Positions 1 through 11,037 of a stretch of DNA of 64,000 bases are shown piece after piece. The first letter of the stretch is position 1. Every line of letters begins with the position of its first letter. The stretch covers positions 26,871,714 to 26,935,713 of the forward strand of contig CP137682.1 in assembly GCA_037976565.1 (NCBI GenBank), given 5' to 3'. Position numbers and translations under genes: made by a program. The notes beneath the pieces are model-generated. The model worked only from the letters and a program-made list of their open reading frames with translations. It searched no databases and had not been told where the DNA came from. Source of the stretch: Mesocentrotus franciscanus (Eukaryota > Echinodermata > Echinoidea > Camarodonta > Strongylocentrotidae).

Positions 1-2384
1 TTTCGTTTTCTTCGTGACCATTCTTATTAATTTTTTGCCACCTTATCCTGTTCTTTGTCTTCCCGCGTCTTTTATCGTTTGACACTCCCCTTTACTACTT
101 CTTTAAATTCGCAGTATTCTTTTGTCCGTATATGCTGTGGATCATCGTTATTAATTTGACCAGATTTCACAGGGTAAAGAAGTTGAGACGTACGAGAAAT
201 GGACAAAATATGGAATATTTTTTCTTACCGTAGAGGGCCATATTCAATGTTATGTCTAAAGGTGGGGGAAATTGTTTTGGGGGTAAGCACTTGTCCTAGT
301 TTTCTTAATAGACTGCAGGTGGGACGCTATCTGAGACGCAAAATTAGAACCGATTTCTGAGCTGTTTGTCCGATTTAAATGATTAGGAATTTCCTTACAA
401 CCTCGTGAGTGGTCCCAAGCCTATGGCTCTTGCTGAGACTTTGTTTCTTATTTTGTGGCCAATGTCTGGTCCTTAAATGCATCAGGTTTTCTTTCAAAAG
501 TTCCGCCTGGAAGTTGGAGTGAAAAGGGGAACCCAATCACCTGATCACGGGTTTATCGACATGGTTGGTTGAAAACGCTGTTCTAAATACAACGCAAAAT
601 GATACAAAATTTCAAAAATAGATGGTGGTAACGAAAAAGTCACTGTATACCCCTATAGCATGGGTACCCCACGAGTGAGGGGGAGACGGGGGCTGTAAAG
701 ATATTGCTCACCTTCATCCAAAATAGATCCCGCGGCGAATTTTATGGGATTATTATGTGACAAAACAATCAGGCGAAGTAACATGACAAATTGGAAACCA
801 TGTTACCGGTGGCTTGAATACTAACTACTTCTGACAGATCACATGATGTTTAACCGGTTTTGTATTTTCTCTCTTGCGCGGAGGTAAATCGGGACAGAAC
901 TTTCAGGCCTTCAGTCGTCTGCTAAATAGGAGACTAACGCCTGTCGCATAATCTCGTTAGGCGGCATAGATAATAGACTGGGATTAGCGGAGCCCATGAT
1001 GAAGTCACTATGTAATGTACTATCGTAGGCGAAGATGAATCAGCAGGTGTACCGTGCAGACATTTTATAACTATTTAATCGTAAAAACAATGCCCTTACT
1101 TCCAAACAAGTTACAATTTCATTGTCAGGATTGTTACTAGTCCCTTTAAAAGGCGACTTTACTCTACGATGTATCGCTCGACTGCATGGTCTATTTCTTT
1201 TTTAAAGCAATGTTTAAGAAATGTGTTTCATATTAGTATCAAATACATTGAGTTGGTAAAGACTGTCTGGCCTAGCCGGACTAACCTTGACAATAGCAGA
1301 CTACGCTGTGGGTCCAGAAACTCATTCCCTGTCTATGATTAAACACTCTTTAGCCTTGACTCCTGATGTCCCCTGCGCAGTGGAGCTGATCAAAAAATAT
1401 GCCTCCGCAATATGAGCGAAGAAGATGTTTCCATTACCGGTACAGAATATTTAGGCCCTATTCTTATTTTTCTGATTGGTCAAATAACCCGTGAATAAGA
1501 ACCGTTTATTATTGGCAATGAGTATGACAATGAAAGTTGATAACGAAACAAAGACACAAAGCTTCGAATTCACAGAGATATGAATTTTCACTGTCTTGAA
1601 CATTAAATACAACTCGATGCGTCTCTCTCACCCTCTCTCTCTCTCTATCTCTCTTTCTTTCTAATACAAGTTTTGTAAGCCTGTCAGTTTTAAACTGTTG
1701 TGATCACTTAATTTCATTAATAAAAATAAGCCACTTTGGTAACCAAAGGTCGCCAAATATAGGACACCACCTTCCTTCCTACAATCCCCCGCATGCCGTG
1801 GTAATCTTATCTATCCATTTATTACCTTGTAATATGAGTACTTCATATTCAATTGTCAGAAGACACCTCCTCTGAGTCCACCTTTACCCAGAATCGGGTT
1901 TTGGATGGGGCATTATCATGGTACAACCCTCAGTCACACCGCCGAATTTACTCCCACCGATTCCAAACCTGCCGACCCTTGGCTATTTAAATGTAAAATT
2001 GTGTTCGGTCACTTGCCGGTCTCGTCCCCGTCCTGTCAATGTGACTTCAGTGTATCGCTTGCCCCATGGTATCATCAGATTATCATCTTCCATTTGATAA
2101 GCTTATATATATATATATATCTCTTACATGGAGGCCACTGCTATTTTGCTTCAGAGACTATCTAAGCTACCCACAAATAAAGTAAACTGAACCTAGACCC
2201 CGAACAGTATAACTATTAACTAACCCTATGGCCCTTACCCTAGCCTGAAACCTAACCTAAAACCCAATTGCAACTCTGGGCCTTACACTATACCTTTGAC
2301 GAAAAAACGCCAATGTCTCTGGAGCAATTGTCGATTCTTCTATGACTGACATAACATATCTTATCGTTTTTTTTATCTTCGCAG
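1..2384. other. No gene recognised; upstream of oxygenase exons
   Basis: AT-rich DNA with a short (CT)n tract at 1621-1665 and an (AT)n run near 2105. The N-terminal exon of the oxygenase (about 20 residues) could be here, but I cannot identify it with confidence. A stretch at 1928-1950 resembles the end of a foldback element seen at 7759-7879. Confidence 0.5.
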
Positions 2385-2788
2385 GTAAACTCCCTGGCTG
2401 GCTCCGGGGGTCCCTGGTGCGAATCGGTCCAGGTCTATTCGAGGTGGGGGACACAGAATACAAGCACTGGTTCGATGGTCTAGCCCTCATGCACAAGTTT
2501 GCTTTCCATAACGGCAAAGTGAGCTACCAGAACCGGTTCCTCCGAAGCAACGCGTACAAGAAGGCGATGAAATACAACAAAATCATCCTCTCAGAGTTTG
2601 GCACAGTAGGAATACCGGACCCCTGCAAGAACGTCCTCGAGCGGTTTGCCACCCATTTTCTACCGCTTAATGTTACAGACAATAATTTAATAAACATGTA
2701 TCAACTTGGGGATGAGGTATACACGGCGACAGAGACGCACACGCCGAGAAAGATCAACCTGCAAGACCTAAGCACGGAGGACCAAACG
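2385..2788 (+). CDS. Carotenoid oxygenase exon 1 of those seen
   Basis: Acceptor ...cttcgcag before GTAAACTC; donor ACG|GTAGGT. It starts in phase 1 (the first codon is completed by an unseen upstream exon, probably Gly) and ends in phase 0. It encodes GKLPGWLRGSLVRIGPG, then HWFDGLALMHKF, FLRSNAYKKAMKYNKI, SEFGTVGIPDPCKN and DEVYTATETHTPRKIN, all standard landmarks of the family's first propeller blades. Confidence 0.93.
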
Positions 2789-5700
2789 GTAGGTGGCGCC
2801 CCATCGAGTCATTCATTCAAATTTACAAGCATATGATTATCTGCTGAAGGATAATGAGAGTGAGAAAATAGAACATTGACCTTGTCACCAAACGATGCAT
2901 TGGGCTCTCCCTCGAAGACATCGCAATACTTTTAAAAATATACATAAAATTAGGTGTTGTTTTCCCAACTCATGCTATTCTGCAAGATGTTAAATATTTC
3001 CACAGATTCTCTTGAAAATAAAAACATGTTTAACGTATTAATAAATACACCTAAGCATCAAACGTGAAACAGGAGACTTTTCCATTATTTTTTATCCCTT
3101 TTCTTGTTTCTACCATCTTAGTGACAAAATTGGAGTTCATGTTTATCTTTCTCTTCATGACAGATCGATCTTTTAAAGATGTTCGGTATGATGACAGCGT
3201 CTGCACATGCTCAGGTGGACAGGGACGGGTGCTCGTATAACATGGGAACATCTTACCTCACTGGCTGCTTCTACAACATCATCAAGTTCTTCCCTAAATC
3301 GCATTCAGGTAGGTGATAACATCCATATACATGCGATGCGGAGGAGAGGGGCGCTGATGGGGCTGCAGCTTCCGTAGCACTCACCCCTTATTATTTGATT
3401 CGTTAAAATTACCAATATTCGGGCAACCGCCACCTCATATTCGGGCAGTGAGGTGGTTTACTTGTATCTTCATATCTAATCGCACTCGCAATATTTAGAA
3501 AATGGAAAGATGATATTCCCACAAGAGATAAGATGACAAGAATGGGCCCTTACACCTATGATTATCAGTACAGTCAAATCTATATATCAATGCCACCCAG
3601 TGGTAGCACAAAAAGTGGCCACTGTAAACAGGTTGCCTTTCTAGAGAGGCTCTTTCAACACACATTTCCTTCTCGAAGGATGCATTTTTGGGGACTGCTA
3701 TAGACAGGTGGCCTTTATAGAGAGGCGAACACTAAGGATAATGGCATACGAACAGAATATGAACAGAGGGGGTAAATCGTGAGATGCTTTCGTCCTTTAA
3801 GTGAGCCAGATTCCTCTTTTGTCAGAAGAGGACACTTTTTCTTCACATGAAGATGGCAGTCTCTCTCGGCCACACTTTTTCTGGACTGATACGCTGGTGA
3901 AGTTCGCAGAGGCCTCCCTAACACAGCATGGCGTCGCCATGAGAAAATCAATCAACTTAACCTCTGCCACCGGAACAAAAAAAAATTGAAGCTATTTCTT
4001 TCAATTCCACCTTATGTCTTCTTTATCTCTCCGACGATCCTGGAGTCGCGCCCGTATTTCTATTTTGAGGAGATAAATTGTTATCGCTGAATATTGGATA
4101 TCTTCGATTCAAGTGTACAATTACTTCGTGGAAGGGCTATCTTCCTGAAAGTAGCAAAATATAAATTATGAAACGTGTAAAAAGGAAAGTGAAATGGGGT
4201 ATACTACTTTTCTCGATATGTTTTAAAACGAGATTATTGTATGCTGTTGTATTAATATTCTGGATCAGTTTCGTCTGTAAAAGCTTGATTAAAAAATCAA
4301 AACGTATCCTTTAGAGAGGGAGGAGTAATGTACATGTAAACTTTGTGTTCTTGAATTTTCTCAAATAATCATTGACACAATAAATTGCCAGTAGCGATGT
4401 GATAGGTTATTATGGTGATGAAGGTGATGACTGCCATCAGTCTGTCGCAGAATACAGCTAGGTGTAGATGGTTTATGCCTCCACTGATAGACAAAGTAGC
4501 TTTAAAATAGAGACTCCGAATAGAAATATTTTGATGACAAATCGAATGATTTAATGATCTAAAGAGTTAGGTTCGCTCGATGGTAAGCTTCCCAAGCGCT
4601 AGCCTATCCAAAACCTACTGGGTAAACAGCAAGTTTCCAGTACATGATTATGTTATGATCATGAATAAAGATCGAAAATTCGATCTCTTTTTCAAATAAT
4701 ATAATTCGGGCGGAGTCTTCGGTGTTTGCAATATTATGCCGAATTTCTCTGTGGAACTATGGATAATAAAAAAAATAAACTAATTAACATCCTTGTGAAA
4801 TAACAAAGTGCGTATGAATGGCGATAAGCCATTGATCTACTGATTGAATTGGGCCTCACTGCGTGGGTGAAGATGAGACAGAAGTGCCTCAAAAATGCGG
4901 GGGAAGCCCCTTCCTTGGGTGATGCACCTTATTATGGGGTGTACCGGTGCCCCCTATGAACAGCATAGTAGTTCTGAACGGAATTGTAACAAAGGAGAGA
5001 TTTCCTAGGGGTGTGGGGGTGGGCTGAGTATTACATAATCGACGTGGAGACAACGGTGTATTCATGCTCTCAATTCCCATATGGTCATCAATGGCCCAGG
5101 GAGGTCCCTGAATGGTCTTAGTCATACATCTACATTGACCACGTATTTCTTTATTCCTGGCCAGGGTTTAAATGTACTTTATAGACATATCTGGAGGATT
5201 AAATGTCTAGCTCTATAGACGCCATATCTCAGACGTTTGCAATCATTGGCAGACTTAAGACTATTTTAGGGTATCATGATATACATATGGCAGCAGTCCG
5301 CTTAATGTAATGATTTACAGTCTCACAGTTAAATACTTATTATGTTCAACACAATTATTCATAGCCCATTAATCTTATGCGATATTATAATCATTTGGAA
5401 CACACCTCATAGACACCCTTTACAGGATTGGCGTTTGTTCTAAAGCAATATGTCAAATAATAGAGAATTATCAAATGAGTTTGTATTCGATACCCCTTAT
5501 AAACGTTCAATTTATTAAGGTCACTAATTATTACTTTTTTTTGTGTGAGAGATGTAGGAATCAGAATCAGATACGTCGAATTTAGCATCTTTGTATACAT
5601 ATTTCTGCTTTTTTAGAATCATTATCATCGTCATCGTCACCATCGTCACCGTCATTAGAAAGCGGCACGACGTCAACCAGCGAGTCGAGTACAGACAGGA

Positions 5701-8700
5701 GCAGTCCTTCGATGTCGGCTAAAATGCTTTGCAGCATCCGAGCACGGAATCCTCTAAAACCCTCGTACTTTCACAGCTTCGGCATGACCGACAACTACAT
5801 CGTTTTCTCGAGCAGACCCTTCACATCAACGTCGCCAAACTCGCCACCTCGCAGATGCTGGGCAAGCCGGTGTCGTCGTGTTTCGAGTTCGACCATAACG
5901 GGACGACGCTCTTCCATCTCGTCGAAAAGCAGACGGGACGGCAGATGACCACGAGGTACGAGTCGGGTCCGCTCTTTGGCATGCACGTTATCAACTCCTA
6001 CGAAGAAGATGGGCATGTGGTGTTTGATATCTGTTCGTACGATGACGATGAGCTTCTCAAGAAATTCTACCTTGACTATCTTAGGCATGGGGACCAGGAC
6101 GGCAAGCGACATTTTCCAATTACAGAAGTCAGGAGATTCGTCCTACCCCTTAGAATAGATAAGGTAATTTTCAACTTTTTTTAAAATCCAAGTCGATTTA
6201 TGTTTTGTATCCTAGTAATACCAAAAAAACGACAATAGATTGAACCATTAAAAAATTACATTACACCGAATGGGCAAGACTTTCTTAGTTATCGGGAGGT
6301 TTTTGAGTCTTTCTGTCTGTATGACCAGGGGGGTGTTTCACAAAGACTAAGATCGACTTTAAGTTGGACTAAGTATAACAGGCCGTTCGTGCCATTGTTT
6401 TCTCTCATCATTTACTGGCATTGGTCTCTCACGGGACGTACAAATCATGGTAAAAATTCTACAAAACTTACATTTTTTGATAATTCATTATTGAAGGAAA
6501 AAATATTATCTAAAGATCATAATGGTGAGAGCAAACAATGGCACGAACGGCCTGTTATACTTAAGTCCAACTTAAAGTCGATCTTAGTCGTTGTGAAACA
6601 TCCCCAGGGATTATTTAACAATGTTCAGTCAAGTTCCAATTATTTGTTTCTATTTTCCACCACGTTATCAATGAACATGAATTTGATTCTGTATTTCATT
6701 CTGCCTGACAGTCTTTCGCTATTCAGTTGGTTAATACCAAGTAGAACAACCCCTTTCCTGTCGAGTTATGTGCAATATTTTATTGTATACTCGATCATCG
6801 ATGAGATAAAGCAACAAATAATAATTCATTCTTATAGTACTCGCCTTTTCCGTTATAGAATTCAACAATTTGAAATCCGCATTTTTCGTTTGATATTTGC
6901 CGCGCTCCCGAATTTCACTCAGCATAAAATACACCCTCATAAAGTTACCATCATTGTTTTTGCCAAGCTGACAAGCATAAGACCGACTAGGGAAAAAATT
7001 AAACATGTTGAATGAAAATCGTATTATTTAAGCTGGGGAGTTCGTGCATTGCACGGTGCATTCCAGCTATAGAAACATCATTTCGTGCTATTCTCCAAGT
7101 CTTTCAATAACCTCACGCACTATCAATGGTGCATGACCATTAATGCAAGCATTCTGTGAATGGAGCTAAAAGCGTTTATAAAAGAAAGCGACAATTTAAC
7201 TTAATCAGTGAGTACTTCTTTTCAATATTTCAATACCCGTCTCTAAATTCGTTTCCGTTGTATGGATCGTTTTGGCGATCAATACACAGGAAGGGGTGGG
7301 TATTCTTGGTAGGGTGTGAAAAGAATTATCTAATCAGGAGTCTGGTGTGGAGAATAAAAAAGACCCCCTGCTGATCTCCAGTTCATCAGACTAGTCGCTT
7401 TTACTTTTTATTGTTATAAATAAAGCGTATATAATCTTTTAGTTTAAATTCAACAGTTGGTGTAATCTCTAAGATGACCGCGTTGCACACGAGGCGTCAT
7501 TTTACTGACGTCGGTCTGCGTCAGAGGCTGGTGCGGTCTTCGTGGTCTTTGACGTATACATGTGGCCACATAAGAGTGACCTCGTACAACATTTAACTGC
7601 AAAATGAAGAGGGCAAAAATAAAATGCTTTGAATTATTGACCACTGGGCGCATTGCCTCTACAGGCTTGAATAGTACGGGTTATAACGCAATCGAAATGA
7701 TGCCTTATGTGTAACGGGCATTAGGTCGGCAAAAAATGGGCTTCGAATAGACACTTATACCTCAGTCACACCATCGAATTGACTTGAAAACTTGAAATCG
7801 AAAGGTTCTTGACCTTTTGGGGGTAGTGCTATTTTAGTTCGGTCTGTAATCAGCCGGGTCCCGTTGGTGTGACTGGGGTATTACCAGTACCGTTATATCA
7901 TGGACCTAACATGGTAAGATTAACACGTGTTCTCGTCCCCACCCCCTGCGATGATCTGCGGCCACCGCGAACAAGGCGAATCGATACATTCCGATTATTG
8001 TGTAAATGAGCATCGAAAATTACCGGAGTTACAATACTGAGGATTACCGAAACAAACGCGAGGACCGCCAATTATCGGAAGGAATTTACTCGGGGGTATT
8101 GTCCGAGATGAAAGGGGCCTGTCAAATCTGAATACCATGCGGGTAATAAGGCCAGACGGTTCGATCCACCACTCACGTGTGGGTCTCATTCTCGGGGACA
8201 TTCTCTTCAAACGGGTTCACTGGACTTCTTTCAAAATGAACATGGCACCCATCGCCCATTATTTTAGCTCTCATTTCCACCCTAACAATTAGATAGCAGA
8301 AGAGAAAAGTTCAAATAACCATGTTTGACCAAATCATTCAACCCCAGACAGTTTTCGCGTAGTTTTGATGAGGACCAGAAAATTGAGTTCCCTTTAGTAT
8401 CGTGTCTAAACATGTTTTGTTAAATTGATCTTTTGTAAGTGCTCGTCCTTCCTTACAGCGTCATTATCGGCCTTGCACATTCACTTTCGACATAAAAGAA
8501 CACATTACATCCCCAGACGGTTCCCTGTTTGCTGGCTATACAGATCGATGGAGAATTAAGCTAATGATCCGATGAATTTCAAGACAAAGATTTCTCAAAA
8601 CCTAATCAATTTCACTTTATGTAATTCTTGTTTTTTATTTTCCGTCAAAAAAATCTAGATTTTTTTTTCCTGCTCTAATATGTTTAAGAACTGGAACACG

Positions 8701-11037
8701 AGTATTTTATCATTCATGTTACGTAATAAGAAGCAATAGAGTTAAAGGAATAGTTCATATTTTTCCGTTTTAAAATATTGGAATATATCCCATAGGTTTG
8801 TCGCAAAGAAATCTCTTTCTCTTTTCTCCCTCTCTATCTCTCTCGAACTATATGACTTTCTCTTCTTCACCTTCATCGTAATTTGCAGAACATTAGGCTC
8901 GTCACGTTATCGTTCGAATATGATAAAATATACCTATAACTATTTTGTTCTGTTATCCCTATCATGAATTATCAATTTTTCTCCTTTTTTCTACCTTCTT
9001 GCTTTCTTAGAACACACCTGTTGGAACAAACCTCGTAACTCTAAATTATACATCAGCTTCTGCACAACTTCGGCCTGACGGCGTTGTGGAACTCACCTAT
9101 GAAGTCGCCTCAGATATTGGTAAGAAACTTTATTTGATACAACGGGAGGGTGTGTTCAGCTATTCCTGCATGAGAAGATAAAGAATATATAATAATGAAA
9201 GACATTATATTTTTTACCTTAAATAAGAATTTATCATGAAGCAATAAGTCACCAGATCATCCAGATGTATTATTTGTAAGATATTAAGTTTTGTTGGAGA
9301 ATAGTAATGACTGAGATGTGTGCTGTCTAATAAATGTTCCATATATTTAACAGTCTATGGCATAATCGCCAAGACTTTCAAGAAATAAACTCAAGGACTG
9401 TTTCAATCCCCAATTATCATGATTGTTTATCCCATAGAATTCATTTCTGATTATGTAAGATGCCATAATAATGTTCGCACGTGTTAAATGATCATGGACA
9501 AGGAAATTGCCACCGTGATTTTTCGAAAGTAATTGCGATCTCACATGGTCACTGATCATTTTGCCACAACCGCACATATAAGTAGTTCCTATTTCCCTTC
9601 GCTGATCTAGTTTTTCTTGAAGACATCGACCAGCAAAACACGTGTTGATCTTTCAGTTATCTCACCTATTTCGGCCTTTGTCGTCTGGACAAAGTCGAAA
9701 CATCTGATCGCAGAGGTTAATGACATCTCTTTTCTTTCATTCTCCAATACAGGGATCGATATGCCATGCATAAACAGTAGAGTCAATGGAAGGCCCTACA
9801 CATATGCTTATGGAACTTCGGGGAAATGTAAAGGCGACTTTATGAATACGGTAAGGGGTGACATGCTTTTGTGAAGGTGACCTTCATTTGGTAATTAAAC
9901 ACACATGATGGTATGCATAACTAAGTGAAAAATCAATAGATGTGATCCCTGGATATGTACTCTTTAAAGTTAAAGTCTTTCAGAGACACTACTTCCGTAA
10001 TCAGTTTAAATTAATTCATGGATGAATTCCTTCCCAAAGCCACTGGTAACATTTGCATTAAGTTAAGCCCTGGATCAACCTTTCCAAGTACATACAGGTA
10101 GCACATATGATTACATATGTTTGAGTAAACATGTTCCTAAATCTTTTTCACACCCCTTGATAAAAAATAATGGGAATATTCAGCGCAAGGTCCATCTAAT
10201 TGTATTGTCTTGAAACAACACGAACATGTTATAACTTATTGTTCAAATAATGGATTGCAGTATTTTTATGGTATGATTTTACCTTGCATACCGTTTCGCC
10301 CTTCAGGCGTGCTTTATGTGTCATCAATAGCATACATGTATACTTAAACTAAATGTTTTATTGTTGTAGGAAAGCCATGAGTTATTCATTACCATTCAAT
10401 ATTTTGATTGACAGATTAAGATTCAGAATAGAATTTCATTTATGTCCAATATGGTTTAGTAATTATGGTTATGCTCCGGTTTTCTTTGCAGATTGTAAAA
10501 TGCAACATGCGAACAAAATCTTGCAAGACATGGCACAGACCGAATCACTATCCGTCAGAGCCGATCTTTGTTGGGGCACCAGATGCTGAGGATGAGGATG
10601 AGGGTAAGTCATCTAGACATTTCATGGGATACGCCCTACTTACTGGACGTAGTGTAGAGTTCACATAAAGCTGCAATTAGTGAGTGAATGGGGGATAGAT
10701 AATACTTGATGATTATATCTTATTTATTTTTTGTTTTCCATTTTTACATGCCGTGTATTTTATCAGTCAGTGAACCGAATTTGAAAGATAGAATGACAAT
10801 GTGCATTCTTATTACTTAGCTCACATGATATTATTGATTCTAGTCACTTATGGTGGATATTTCTATTTCGTTTTCTTTGTCATGACAGGTGTTTTAGTTT
10901 CAACTGTTATCAGCAGCGAAACACAAAGGGCATTCCTACTGGTACTCGACGCCAAGACATTAGATGAAATAGCACGGGCAAATATTCCCGAGACAATGTC
11001 CTGTCCCATCACCTTCCACGGCGGATTCTTCCAATGA
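2385..11037 (+). CDS. Carotenoid cleavage oxygenase (BCO1/BCO2/RPE65 family), 5'-incomplete, one frameshift
   Basis: Seven exons are joined here: 2385-2788, 3164-3308, 5617-6163, 9011-9119, 9753-9850, 10492-10603 and 10889-11037, all with GT-AG borders and matching phases. They encode about 520 residues, against roughly 550 for the family. The family uses a non-haem iron held by four histidines to cleave carotenoids oxidatively. All four sit in recognisable contexts: TASAHAQVD (exon 2), SYFHSFGMTDNY and GMHVINSYEEDG (exon 3), and ITFHGGF (exon 7). The opening GKLPGWLRGSLVRIGPG is the conserved N-terminal signature. About 20 N-terminal residues are missing: the first exon is left of 2385 or outside the window. 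Exon 3 needs a one-base frame change near 5805. Motifs such as APDAEDEDEG and YEEDG resemble BCO1 slightly more than BCO2, but I cannot assign the paralogue. No membrane segment or signal peptide is seen. Confidence 0.93.
3164..3308 (+). CDS. Carotenoid oxygenase exon 2, first iron histidine
   Basis: Acceptor ...cttcatgacag; donor TCAG|GTAGGT; 145 bases, phase 0 to 1. Encodes IDLLKMFGMMTASAHAQVDR followed by YNMGTSYLTGCFYNII. The His of SAH aligns with the first iron ligand (TSHPHYD in vertebrate BCO1). The following PHY is changed to AQV, a local divergence that leaves the ligand itself intact. Confidence 0.92.
3309..5616 (+). other. Oxygenase intron 2
   Basis: 2.3 kb between matched splice sites. 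It contains a decayed copy (from 3571) of the CAGTCAAA mobile element described elsewhere in this window. No other coding signal was seen. Confidence 0.8.
3571..3730. mobile_element. Decayed CAGTCAAA-family MITE fragment
   Basis: Begins TA-CAGTCAAATC and contains gacaggtggcctttatagag, but the far terminal repeat is lost. In oxygenase intron 2. Confidence 0.6.
5617..6163 (+). CDS. Carotenoid oxygenase exon 3, with frameshift and Ser-rich start
   Basis: Acceptor ...cttttttag at 5616; donor AAG|GTAATT. The first part reads SAKMLCSIRARNPLKPSYFH and then SFGMTDNYIVF in one frame. The homologous continuation LEQTLHINVAKLATSQMLGK lies one frame over, so one base is missing around 5803-5808 (cgttttctcgag; an extra c would restore the family pattern VF-LEQ). 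The rest, including GMHVINSYEEDGHVVFD and ITEVRRFVLPLRIDK, is intact. The exon opens with about 20 mostly serine codons written as a TCA/TCG trinucleotide run. A phase-compatible later acceptor (cattag at 5658) would shorten this. Confidence 0.88.
6329..6605. mobile_element. Foldback MITE with related ends, different interior
   Basis: Ends GGGGTGTTTCACAAAGAC and TTGTGAAACATCCCC, then ctaagatcgactttaagttgg / ccaacttaaagtcgatctta. The palindromic arms extend to caggccgttcgtgccattg. In oxygenase intron 3. Confidence 0.8.
7759..7879. mobile_element. Small foldback element, CCTCAGTCACACC family
   Basis: Left ACCTCAGTCACACCAT, right TTGGTGTGACTGGGGT; about 121 bp. In oxygenase intron 3; related ends near 1928 and at 32358/32717. 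Confidence 0.6.
9011..9119 (+). CDS. Carotenoid oxygenase exon 4
   Basis: Acceptor ...gctttcttag; donor ATTG|GTAAGA; 109 bases, phase 0 to 1. Encodes NTPVGTNLVTLNYTSASAQL and PDGVVELTYEVASDI, matching the family's PVGTNLI...TTATA stretch that follows the conserved VPLHVDK. Confidence 0.9.
9753..9850 (+). CDS. Carotenoid oxygenase exon 5
   Basis: Acceptor ...ctccaatacag; donor ACG|GTAAGG; 98 bases, phase 1 to 0. Encodes GIDMPCINSRVNGRPYTYAY then GTSGKCKGDFMNT. The LPxINY...GKPYxYxYG family motif is recognisable. Confidence 0.9.
10492..10603 (+). CDS. Carotenoid oxygenase exon 6
   Basis: Acceptor ...tttctttgcag; donor GAGG|GTAAGT; 112 bases, phase 0 to 1. Encodes IVKCNMRTKSCKTWHRPNHY followed by PSEPIFVGAPDAEDEDEG, the family's YPSEPIFV...DEDDG signature. 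Confidence 0.93.
10889..11037 (+). CDS. Carotenoid oxygenase last exon, fourth iron histidine and stop
   Basis: Acceptor ...gtcatgacag; it runs to TGA at 11035-11037, followed at once by an overlapping TAG. Encodes GVLVSTVISSETQRAFLLVL, DAKTLDEIARANIP and ITFHGGFFQ. The FHG histidine corresponds to the last iron ligand of the family. A candidate polyadenylation hexamer AATAAA lies at 11407-11412, about 370 bases downstream. Other hexamers exist further on, so the 3' end is uncertain. Confidence 0.93.

Larger units (their letters stand above)
6164..9010 (+). other. Oxygenase intron 3
   Basis: 2.8 kb holding two foldback elements (6329-6605 and 7759-7879). No exon of another gene was recognised. 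Confidence 0.8.

Noticed and set aside
6389..7015. 208-codon plus-strand frame in oxygenase intron 3
   Set aside because: Its first third is inside a foldback MITE and the rest is AT-rich, low-information sequence without a recognisable domain.
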